Part shown: in pieces, positions 53,101 to 61,757 of the stretch
Position numbering within the stretch: position 1 is the stretch's first letter
How the letters are laid out: each line of letters starts with the position of its first letter
NCBI GenBank assembly: GCA_037355855.1
Contig: CM074759.1
Location: 5,828,001-5,892,000, forward strand
Reading direction: 5' to 3'
Source: Pseudo-nitzschia pungens
Lineage: Eukaryota > Bacillariophyta > Bacillariophyceae > Bacillariales > Bacillariaceae
DNA length: 64,000 nucleotides
Program-made: the position numbers and the translations under genes
The notes under the pieces: generated by a model
What the model saw: only the letters and a program-made list of their open reading frames with translations
What the model was told of the DNA's origin: nothing
Databases searched by the model: none

Positions 53101-55045
53101 TCCCCCCTGTCCACCCCCTGCAGCCAGGGCACTGGCTCCTTCTTTCCATCTTGGGCATTGGCTCTCTGCCCAGACAGCTTCTCTCTGGCCTTGGTTTTTG
53201 TCTCCATCCACCAACAGAATATTCTTCAAAACTTCTACTGGCTGGATTGTGAGCACCTCCCAGGGCAGGGGTAGATACAGGGTCACTTCTGAACTCATTT
53301 CTGACAAACCAGCCTGTGCTGATGTGCTTGTCTGCCCTGTTATTTGTGGACAAGTTGTCCGCGTTGTTGGGTCCTCTGCTTTTGTTTCCGAACCTCCTGA
53401 CATGGATCCTCTGGAGTACAATCCATTTGATTCTCTTCCAGACTCCCCAGTAGATGCCTTTGATGCACTCTGTGCGTCTCCAAGAGTACTTCTCCACAAA
53501 TATTCCCTACCACAGGCTGGCTGTCAGCACCTTGTTGATGCTATTGAGAGTGGTACTGCCAGTGCTGTATGTGATGGTTCATTTGATCCGGACCTTCTCA
53601 GAGGAACTTCTGCTTTCATTTTGTCACCCAATACCTCCACCAAGACTGCTTCATTGTTCCTCACTGGCTGTAATTTTGTCAGTGGATCCCCTGAGGATCA
53701 GTCATCCTACAGGAGTGAACTGGCGGGTATCATTGGAGTTCTCACCTGTTGCACTGCTCTGGTGAATCTTTTTGATATTGCTTCTGGCTCTATCACTATT
53801 GCTCTGGATGGTGACACAGCTCTCAAACAGGCTCAGGGATCTTGGCCTTTGGTTATTTCCCAGAAGTCTTTTGATTATGTTTATGTCATCAGAAACATGA
53901 TTTCTGCCCTGCCAATCTCTGTGCACTTTCAGTGGGTTCAGGGCCATCAAGCTGGAATCTTTCTTGATTGGTGGGCCCTTCGCAATCATCAGGTTGACAG
54001 CATGGCAAAGGCCTTTCTCTCTGTTCATAGAGCTTCTGCCCATCACTATCCCAGACTTGTGTTTGAGGCTTGGGCATTTTCTCTCAATGGATGCAAGTGT
54101 TCAAGGTTTGATCAGATTGCTCTGCATGTTGCCATTTCTGGTCCTCCTCTTCTTAAATACTGGCAGACCCACCATGATATTCCCATTCCACAACCTGTTT
54201 TGAGTTCCATCCATTGGTGTGCCCATCTGTCTGCCTTCAAGCGATTACCTCCTGGCATGCAAAGGTGGTTTGTCAAGTTTGCTTCTGGATGCATTGGTGT
54301 TGGCAACCAACTCCTTCACTACCAGTATCAGGATCACTCCAGGTGCCCATTGTGTGATGCAGACAACGAGAAGGTTTCTCATGTGCTCTCCTGCAAGGAC
54401 ACTGGGGCAGTACAGCACAGTGTGTCAGCTTTCAAGGGACCACTGCAGAAGAGGCTTGAAGTTGAACAAACTGATCCATCATTGGTTGTTGCCATTGTGG
54501 ATCTTCTCACCAGAGTTCGGAAGGGCCAGAACATTTATCCATCATCTTACTCACTTGCAATTGCGTCTGCTGTCAGGGCACAGAGGACTATTGGTTGGCA
54601 CAACTGGCTTCTTGGTAGGTGGTCTCCTCGCTGGTACCAAATTCAGGCTGACTACTACTCCCACATTGGAAGCAAGCGCTCTCCCAAACGTTGGGCTACA
54701 GCTATCATCCATCAGTTCTTTCTTACCTCCTGGGATCTTTGGACCTACAGAAATGAACGACTCCATGGTCCTGGGGGTACCCTGGATGCTGAACAACACC
54801 AATCTCTTGATGCTTCCATCACTTCAGAATTGGCAATTGGTGCAGCTGGTGCACTTCCCCAGTCACACTCCCTGTTACAAACCCCTTTCCACGTCCTACA
54901 AGGTTACACCCTGACTGCCAAGCGGCAGTGGCTTGCAACCATCCACCTTGCAAGGAAGCAATATGCAGCGCCTGTCACACCAGTGCAGCCATACCAACAA
55001 GAGGCTGCTCTTCTCAGAGCCTGGCTTACTGGACCTCAGGGTTGA
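50081..55045 (+). CDS. LINE ORF2 of copy E, open frame with 316-residue in-frame deletion
   Basis: 1,654 residues against 1,970 in copy G. The APE domain is complete (FQNIG, AEHCLNE, GIDQNADV, ESDHRM). RT motifs A to C are present (MNDAKGCYDRI, SGCGQGNGIGP, FVDDTDLF). RNase H (CDGSFD, YRSELAG, ALDGDTALK, VQGHQ) and the CPLC...SHVLSC zinc motif are present. At about 53055 GGAIEP joins directly to AAQRLW, leaving out 948 bp that encode the stretch just after the RT palm, probably thumb and connecting region. The frame is kept through the deletion, so a full protein would be made, but loss of the thumb should impair polymerase function (inference). Start options are as for copy G: 50081, or the ATG overlapping the ORF1 stop near 50154. 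Confidence 0.88.
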   Translation: MPMSPPNQLRQLFLPCDRLGFLLIMVSSSDMRCDGMPFNPNPINASPVSPFSPSDSSPVPHFVQLTLHGESLAAKDSDTFGHSFPQAPSSNSTIITFQNIGPQRRAAFMSMSKHNARQFVKSNASVALFAEHCLNESKLLPCDLFNRRMKNVSPSSFSYLANNKHEASACSWLQPGGTGFSIDQLFSSHKIAHGADPSGLGRWSFVKFQGRDGYNVTMFSAYCPVENDRDLGSVWNQQYRYFQAAENLFSPNPCILFHRDLTAALQVCLGAGDQVIVGIDQNADVRTDGLSFELKALGFRDAILTLHSTSSPPATHNRNTTRTPIDAIWVSENVDVLRAGYCPFGGAHGMESDHRMLWIEVCNGSIMGTYLPPPVRFSLSKLQSSHPHLRQRYFKRVRHCFLKAGVFSLQAKLEHLLAQFQSGDISVRTDLITTYEVLHETSTSLRLSVEHNLCHTRAGLVPWSPKLQVYRDTIDFWRRVVKLRQGVSTSHTVLKRLACKLSLYKGEHSDLSSALLHLKQAYKQYRAVKKLAPSWRDSFNQGLVDALLAEGKPHNQHASQIRARMRRERLQRELGLAARSIRGRVNKSAVLRAIAVGHDGVEQVLESQSTMVPAMAASNVRRQQQCLGTPSMTPSFIQDFGYLGTAHAASQVLDGTYIPPPATDKYLSEFLACLKVPDSILSLPPFDYSVCPADNAAAWKHQRERTASEPSCLSFAHHKAFALDPQLNKFDTLLRSVPLIVGFSPSAWQVITDVEIFKKPGEYRVDKMRLIQLMSPEFQINNKMIGRRILAHAERANAVAVDQHGSRKHHKAINTCLNKKLICDVLRQKRRSGAVAMNDAKGCYDRISHPIAGLTLQSFGVPAHVCEVLLSTLQLAKHHIKTGFGRSGPVYGDEPVPLSGCGQGNGIGPTLWALVSTIVFRMMQQAGHGVHLITSLSLQLVSLVGFAFVDDTDLFCAGSDSSTSGEELAVDFQAALDRWAGGIIATGGAIEPAAQRLWTKALQTCFLPPCPPPAARALAPSFHLGHWLSAQTASLWPWFLSPSTNRIFFKTSTGWIVSTSQGRGRYRVTSELISDKPACADVLVCPVICGQVVRVVGSSAFVSEPPDMDPLEYNPFDSLPDSPVDAFDALCASPRVLLHKYSLPQAGCQHLVDAIESGTASAVCDGSFDPDLLRGTSAFILSPNTSTKTASLFLTGCNFVSGSPEDQSSYRSELAGIIGVLTCCTALVNLFDIASGSITIALDGDTALKQAQGSWPLVISQKSFDYVYVIRNMISALPISVHFQWVQGHQAGIFLDWWALRNHQVDSMAKAFLSVHRASAHHYPRLVFEAWAFSLNGCKCSRFDQIALHVAISGPPLLKYWQTHHDIPIPQPVLSSIHWCAHLSAFKRLPPGMQRWFVKFASGCIGVGNQLLHYQYQDHSRCPLCDADNEKVSHVLSCKDTGAVQHSVSAFKGPLQKRLEVEQTDPSLVVAIVDLLTRVRKGQNIYPSSYSLAIASAVRAQRTIGWHNWLLGRWSPRWYQIQADYYSHIGSKRSPKRWATAIIHQFFLTSWDLWTYRNERLHGPGGTLDAEQHQSLDASITSELAIGAAGALPQSHSLLQTPFHVLQGYTLTAKRQWLATIHLARKQYAAPVTPVQPYQQEAALLRAWLTGPQG

Positions 55046-55343
55046 TTACACTTTGTCCCTTGGTTTTGTCTTCTGTTCCTGCTTCTCATCCTGTCCCATC
55101 CCTTTTGATACTGGATCTTATCCCAATATCTTCATTCCCATTTCACTTTCTCTCAAGTCCCTCTTTTGTGGGACTTGTTTGTCCTTTTCCCTGCTTGATG
55201 TTCAAGGTTTGTTTGAAAATTTGTCGTTCTGCCACTTGGGGTCCTGACTCTATGATGGAGGCGACGTTAAAGTCTGGTTACAGACTGAGTAATTTAGTTT
55301 CACCTTTGGTGATTAAAGTTATTTAAATACGTATATTATTCTT
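55046..55343 (+). other. 3'UTR and tail of copy E
   Basis: Hairpin 1 at 55271-55286 and hairpin 2 at 55300-55312, both as in copies C and G. The tail is short and imperfect (attattcttat). Confidence 0.88.
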
Positions 55344-55362
55344 ATACAATTGACTTTTGGAG
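55344..55362 (+). repeat. Target-site duplication of copy E, right side
   Basis: atacaattgacttttggag, matching 32145-32163. Confidence 0.95.
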
Positions 55363-58300
55363 GCGTGTTGTTAAGTTGAGGCAGGGTGTGTCCACCAGTC
55401 ATACTGTTTTGAAAAGGTTGGCCTGCAAGCTTTCTCTCTACAAAGGAGAACACAGTGATCTTTCCAGTGCTCTCCTCCATCTGAAACAAGCTTACAGGCA
55501 ATACCGGGCAGTGAAGAAATTGGCCCCCTCATGGAGAGACTCCTTCAATCAAGGCCTGGTGGATGCACTTCTTGCTGAAGGCAAGCCTCACAACCAGAAT
55601 GCTTCCCAGATTCGTGCCAGGATGCGCAGGGAACGTCTTCAAAGAGAGCTTGGTCTTGCTGCTCGGTCTATTCGGGGACGTGTCAACAAGTCAGCAGTCT
55701 TGCGAGCTATTGCAGTTGACCATGATGGTGTTGAACAGGTCTTGGAATCTCAGTCTACTATGGTACCAGCTATGGCTGAATCCAATGTCCGGCGTCAACA
55801 GCAGTGTCTTGGCACTCCTTCCATGACTCCCTCCTTCATTCAAGATTTTGGCTACCTAGGCACTGCCCAGGCTGCTACTCATGTTCTTGATGGCACATAT
55901 AATCCTCCTCCTGCCACTGACAAATACCTTTCTGAATTTCTTTCCTGTCTCAAAGTCCCTGACTCTATACTGAGTTTGCCCCCCTTTGACTATTCAGTGT
56001 GTCCAGCTGACAATGCTGCTGCCTGGAAACGCCAGAGGGAACGCACAGCAAGTGAACCTTCTTGTTTGAGTTTTTCCCACCACAAGGCTTTTGCCCTTGA
56101 TCCCCAGTTGAACAAGTTTGACACTCTCCTGAGATCTGTCCCATTGATTGTTGGCTTCTCTCCTTCTGCTTGGCAGGTCATCACTGATGTTGAGATCTTC
56201 AAGAAACCTGGTGAATATAGAGTGGATAAGATGAGGCTCATCCAGTTGATGTCTCCTGAGTTCCAAATCAACAACAAGATGATTGGCAGACGAATTCTTG
56301 CCCATGCTGAACGTGCCAATGCCGTGGCTGTTGATCAACATGGAAGCAGGAAACACCACAAGGCCATCAACACCTGCCTGAACAAGAAGCTCATATGTGA
56401 TGTGTTGCGGCAGAAGCGCAGATCCGGTGCTGTTGCTATGAATGATGCCAAGGGCTGTTATGATAGGATCTCTCATCCGATTGCAGGTCTCACTCTCCAG
56501 AGCTTTGGGGTTCCTGCACATGTGTGTGAAGTTCTTCTGTCTACTCTGCAACATGCTAAGCACCACATCAAAACTGGTTTTGGTCGGTCCGGCCCTGTGT
56601 ATGGTGATGAACCTGTTCCTCTCAGTGGCTGTGGCCAAGGCAATGGTATTGGTCCAACTCTTTGGGCTTTGGTGTCAACAATTGTCTTCCGAATGATGCA
56701 ACAGGCTTGGCATGGTGTCCATCTTATCACTTCATTGTCACTGCAACTGGTTTCTCTTGTGGGTTTTGCCTTTGTGGATGACACAGATTTGTTTTGTGCT
56801 GGCTCTGATTCCTCCACATCCGGTGAGGACTTGGCTGTTGATTTTCAGGAAGCTCTTGACCGATGGACTGGTGGGATTATTGCCACTGGTGGTGCTATTG
56901 AACCTGCCAAATCTTTCTGTTATTTGATTGATTTCAAATGGAATGGATCCAGTTGGGACTATCGTTCCATTGCTGACATGCCCGGTGACTTCTCAGTTGC
57001 TGACAAAAATGGCAATCGAGCTACCCTGGATCGGTTTGAAGTTGACCATGCTGACAAGACCCTTGGGGTTTTTATCTCCATGGATGGCAATGAGGAAGCA
57101 CAGATTGCTCACATGAAGTCCCAGTCTCAGTCTTTTGGCTCTCAACTCAAGGCTTCCAAGTGTGAGAAGCGCGCATCCCTTTACACCTTCGAGTATTCTT
57201 TCATGAAGTCTGTTGAATACCCCATGCCTGTCACGCAACTTGATGAGGCCACCTGGACAAAGATCATTCACCCAGCACTTGTTCCTGTGCTGAATAAAGC
57301 AGGGATGTCACGGACATTTCCCAGACATGTATTCTATGGTCCTTCCCTCTATCAAGGCTTTGGTTTCATTCATCCATACCTCCTCCAAGAGTTCAGTCAT
57401 ATTGCCACTCTCTTTCAGGAATCTGTCAGGTCCTCCCAAACTGGTCGGATTCTCAAGCTAACTGCTGAGTCTCTCCGGCTCAAACTTGGCATTCCTCTCC
57501 ATCTTGGTGTCACACCATATCATCCTTTTGCTTCCTATGTCACTCCTTGCTGGTACAAACATGTGTGGAAGTTTTTCTCTGTTCACCCTGTGAGCTTGTT
57601 TGAAGACTTCCCAGATCTTCCCCTGCTACGTTCCAATGACTGCTATCTCATGCAAGCCTTTGTCAACGCTGGCTTCAGAGGTGCTGACTTGTCCCTATTG
57701 AATCACATGCGCATGTCACTCAAGGCTATCTCCCTTGCTGACATTTGTACTCCAGATGGGAAAAGACTCTCTCCCATGGCTTTCCAGCTGACATCCTCCA
57801 ATCACTTGAGGGATCATCTTGACTGGCCGAGATGTCCCCCATCTTGGCCTCCAGCAGCACAGCGCTTATGGACTAAGGCTCTTCAGACCTGTTTTCTTCC
57901 CCCCTGTCCACCCCCTGCAGCCAGGGCATTGGCTCCTTCTTTTCACCTTGGGAATTGGCTCTCTCCCCAGACAGCTTCTCTTTGGCCTTGGTTTTTGTCT
58001 CCATCCACCAACAGAATATTCTTCAAAACTTCTACTGGCTGGATTGTGAGCATCTCCCAAGGCAGGGGCAGATACAGGGTCACTTCTGAAACCATTTCTG
58101 ACAAACCAGCCTGTGCTGATGTGCTTGTTTGCCCTGTTATTTGCGGCCAAGTTGTACGCGTTGTTGGGTCCTCAGCCTTTGTTTCTGAACCTCCTGACAT
58201 GGATCCTCTGGAGTACAATCCATTTGATTCTCTTCCAGACTCCCCAGTAGATGCCTTTGATGCACTCTGTGAGTCTCCAAGGGTACTTCTCCACAAATAT

Positions 58301-58966
58301 TCCCTACCACAGGCTGGCTGTCAGCACCTTGTTGATGCCATTCAGAGTGGTACTGCCAGTGCTGTCTGTGATGGTTCATTTGATCCGGACCTTCTCAGAG
58401 GAACTTCTGCTTTCATTCTGTCACCCAATACCTCCACCAAGTCTGCTTCATTGTTCCTCACTGGCTGTAATTTTGTCAGTGGATCCCCTGAGGATCAATC
58501 ATCCTATAGGAGTGAACTGGCAGGTATCATTGGAGTTCTCACCTGTTGCACTGCTCTGGTGAGTATCTTTGATATTGCTTCTGGCTCTATCACCATTGCT
58601 CTGGATGGTGACACAGCTCTCAAACAGGCTCAGGGATCTTGGCCATTGGTTATTTCCCAGAAGTCTTTTGATTATGTTTATGTCATCAGAAACATGATTT
58701 CTGCCCTGCCAATCTCTGTGCACTTTCAGTGGGTTCAGGGACATCAAGCTGGAATCTTTCTTGATTGGTGGGCCCTTTGCAATCATCAGGTTGACAGTAT
58801 GGCCAAGGCATTTCTCTCTGTCCATAGAGCTTCTGCCCATCACTATCCCAGACTTGTGTTTGAGCCCTGGGCCTTTTCTCTAAATGGATGCAAGTGTTCA
58901 AGGTTTGATCAGAATGCTTTGCATGTTGCTATTTCTGGTCCTCCTCTTCTTAAATATTGGCAGACC
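55363..58966 (+). pseudogene. LINE ORF2 of copy D, continuation (RT, RNase H)
   Basis: Resumes copy D ORF2 after the E insertion, in the frame expected from 30731-32163. Contains the linker, the RT (MNDAKGCYDRI, GQGNGIGP, FVDDTDLF), the region deleted in E, and RNase H (CDGSFD, YRSELAG, ALDGDTALK, VQGHQ). It is cut at LLKYWQT by copy F at 58967, before the zinc motif; the frame's apparent end at 59377 lies in F. No nonsense codon is seen in this part. The ORF2 of D was probably intact before E and F entered. Confidence 0.9.
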
Positions 58967-60410
58967 ACAATTTTGCGACGCGCGATTTTGTCCGACGTTC
59001 CGATGTTCCAGTACTTAAAACACGTATATTTCTACACAACTTTCCCCTTTGATATCTCACTCACTTCTAAAGCTCCTACAACAAAACCAAGCACTACACC
59101 TATTAACCGAGACCTCCCCTATCTGATTCTGCTGTTTGTTTGGCTGCTCCTTGCTTCCTTTGGTTGCTTTGGTTCCTTGTTTCCTGTCGGTCGGTCGGTC
59201 GGCAAGCAACACGACCGAAAACAAGGACACATAATTTTCTACAGCAATTGCAGTACTAATTTCTACAGCAGCTCTGCTTCAGTTCCGCTTTGTCTCCGAG
59301 CTCGGTTTGTTTTTTTGATCTGTTTTCAAGCCATATTTTTATTTAACGCTATACAGTCTTCCAAGCCCCATAAGTGATACCCACTTAACGTTCTACATTC
59401 TTCAAGGTTGAACCTACTTAACGTTCTACATTCTTCAAGATCGAACACATATACACCCCCCTTCTAGAAGGTTCCTACTCGCTGATCCCTAAGAATCTGC
59501 AAGTTCGCGCAAGCATATCTTCCAGTTCCCCTTTATTTTCAAGCCAATTGCCCCCTGCTCTTACTAGTGTCAATCACTTAAGAGCTACCCTGTTTCCTAG
59601 CCAAGCCCCCCAGTCCCTAAGTGTTTTCGCTTAAGGCTCCCCCTTTTCAAGCCAAGACCAACTGATCCCTAAGTACCTCCTACTTATTGCACTCTTGTTT
59701 CCAAGACTACAGCTACTACAGCCCCTTGTTTTCAAGACTACAATTTCCCTGGTCCCTAAGTGTTCACGAGTTCCCGGATCCCTAAGTGTTTTTGCTATTA
59801 AGCAACCCCAACTTGAACTTCAAGTGTGACCCTGTTTTCAAGACACAAGCCCTCCCCTGGTCCCTAGGTGTTTCGACTAAAGCCCCTGTTTTCAAGCAAG
59901 CAGCTTCCCTGGTCCCTAAGTGTCTCGCTCAAGGTCCCTGTTTTCAAGCCAATTGCCCCCGGATACTGTTTCCACTGCTTCCCTGATCCCTAAGTGCCTC
60001 GCTCAAGGTCCCTGTTTTCAAGCCAATTGCCCCTGGATACTGTTTCCACTTATAAGTACTTGCGAGTTTGAACTTCAAGTTCCCTCCTGAGCCTTTTAAG
60101 TGTGCCCTGCCATTGATCTCCCCTGGTCCCTAAGTTTTCCTACTAAAGCCCCTGTTTTCAAGCAAGCAGCTTCCCTGGTTTAATTGCCTCGCTCAAGGTC
60201 TTTGAATCAAGCCAGTTTGTTTCTACACGATTTGCAGTGGTCTACTGGAGTTTCTAAATTCTGTAACTCCAGAGCACCTCTGTGGGTTTCCAACGTGACT
60301 CTTCTGGTAGTGCTCCAGTCTTTTCTTTTGGTTCGAGTGGAATTTTTCCTTGTCCAGACCAACATTGGACCTGTTGTTGCTGCTGTACCCTGTTTCCCAG
60401 CATACAACCT
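58967..60410 (+). promoter_or_regulatory. 5'UTR of copy F
   Basis: No gene. Heat-shock-like box at 59462-59474, hairpin array 59550-60180, and a perfect 8-bp hairpin CTGGAGTT (60245-60252) / AACTCCAG (60265-60272) shared with D and G. A cggtcggtcggtcgg tract near 59188 stands where Z has the gatcg palindrome. Confidence 0.65.
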
Positions 60411-61745
60411 GGTGCTTCTCCTGCCCTGGCCTTTGCCCTCAACCGGTGCTTCTCCTGCCCCGGCCTTTTTTCATTACCTGGCACTTGCATATCCAAGAGG
60501 CGTGTCTGCTGTTGGTCCATCACCCAACTGCTTGCTTTTCAGTTGTTGCTTTGCTCTCAACTGGTGCTTCTCCTGTCCCGGCCTTTGCCCTCACCCGGTG
60601 CTTCTCCTGCTCCGGCCTTTGTCTTCCATCGGAGCTTCTCCTGCCCCGGCCTTGGTCATCAACCGGTGATTCTCCTGCCCCGGCCTTTGTCATCACCTGG
60701 CACTTGCACATCCAAGAAGCGTGACTGCTGTTGGTTCAGCCCCCACTTGCTTGCTTCTCAGCTGTTGTTTGCACTCAACCGGTGCTTCTCCTGCCCCGTC
60801 CTTTGTCATCAACCGGTGCTTCCCTTGCCCCGGCCTTTGTCATCAACCGGTGCTTCTTCTGCCCCGGCCTTTGCCTTCAACCTGTGCTTCTCCTACCCCG
60901 GCCTTTGTCATCACCTGGCACGTGCACATCCAAGAGGCGTGTCTGCTGTTGGTCCAACTCCCAACTGCTTGCTTTTCAGTTGTTGCTTTGCTCTCAACTG
61001 GTGCTTCTCCTGCCCCGGCCTTTGTCATCAAACGGTGTTTCACCTGCTCCGGCCTTTGTCATCCACCGGTGCTTCTTCTGCCCCGGCCTTTGCATTCAAC
61101 CGGTGCTTCTCCTGCCCCGGCCTTTGTCATCACCTGGCACTTGCACATCCAAGAGGCGTGTCTGCTGTTGGTCCAACACCCGACTGCTTGCTTTTCAGTT
61201 GTTGCTTTGCTCTCAACTGGTGCTTCTCCTGCCCCGGCCTTTGTCATCAAACGGTGCTTCTCCTGCCCCGGCCTTTGTCTTCAACCGGTGCTTTTTCTGC
61301 CCCAGCCTTTGCCTTCAACCGGTGCTTCTCCTGCCCCGGCCTTTGTCATCCCCTGGCACTTGCACATCCAAGAGGTGTGTCCGCTGTTGGTCCAGCACCC
61401 AATTGCTTGCTCTTCAGCTGTTGATTGCCCTCAACCGGTGCTTCTCCTGCCCCGGCCTTTGTCATCAACCGGTGCTTCTCCTGCCCCGGCCTTTGTCATC
61501 AACCGGTGCTTCCCCTGCCCCGGCCTTTGTCATCAACCGGTGCTTCCCCTGCTTCGGCCTTTGTCATCACCTGGCACTTGCACATCCAAGAGCTCCGGCC
61601 TTTGTCCTCACCTGGCACTTGCACATCCAAGAGGCGTGTCTGCTGTTGGTCCAACACCCAATTGCCTGCTTTTCAGTTGTTGCTTTGATCTCCACCGGTG
61701 CTTCTCCTGCCCCGACCTTTGCCCTCAACCGCAGCTGGTGTCTCT
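60411..61745 (+). repeat. Higher-order minisatellite upstream of ORF1 (copy F)
   Basis: A basic 34-bp unit (ggtgcttctcctgccccgg plus cctttgtcatcaacc), clean between 61441 and 61560. It sits inside a longer unit of 218-219 bp marked by cttgcacatccaagaggcg at about 60484, 60703, 60921, 61140, 61359 and 61577. The long period is near a multiple of three, so frames of 350-460 codons remain open in more than one phase. I treat them as by-products. Confidence 0.88.
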
Positions 61746-61757
61746 GCCCTCGGTGCA

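Larger units (their letters stand above)
32164..55343 (+). mobile_element. LINE copy E (subtype I), split by copy G
   Basis: Full-length at the 5' end (acaattttgcgacgcg) and flanked by a 19-bp duplication of copy D ORF2. Parts: 5'UTR 32164-32928, [G and rearranged DNA 32929-47246], ORF1 from about 47248, ORF2 50081-55045, 3'UTR and tail to 55343. By comparison with Z, about 0.9 kb (the rest of the 5'UTR and the first codons of ORF1) is missing at the G insertion. The tail reads attattcttat. Confidence 0.9.
9147..58966 (+). mobile_element. LINE copy D, split by copies B, E and F
   Basis: D starts with acaattttgcaacgcg inside Z ORF1. Its parts in order are: 5'UTR 9147-11856, [B 11857-27078], 5'UTR 27079-28124, ORF1 28125-30810, ORF2 30731-32163, [E 32164-55343 with duplication], ORF2 55363-58966, [F from 58967]. 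The ORF2 frame is the same on both sides of E once one copy of the 19-bp duplication is discounted, which supports the join. The 3' end is outside the window. ORF1 is defective, so the copy is dead. Confidence 0.85.
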
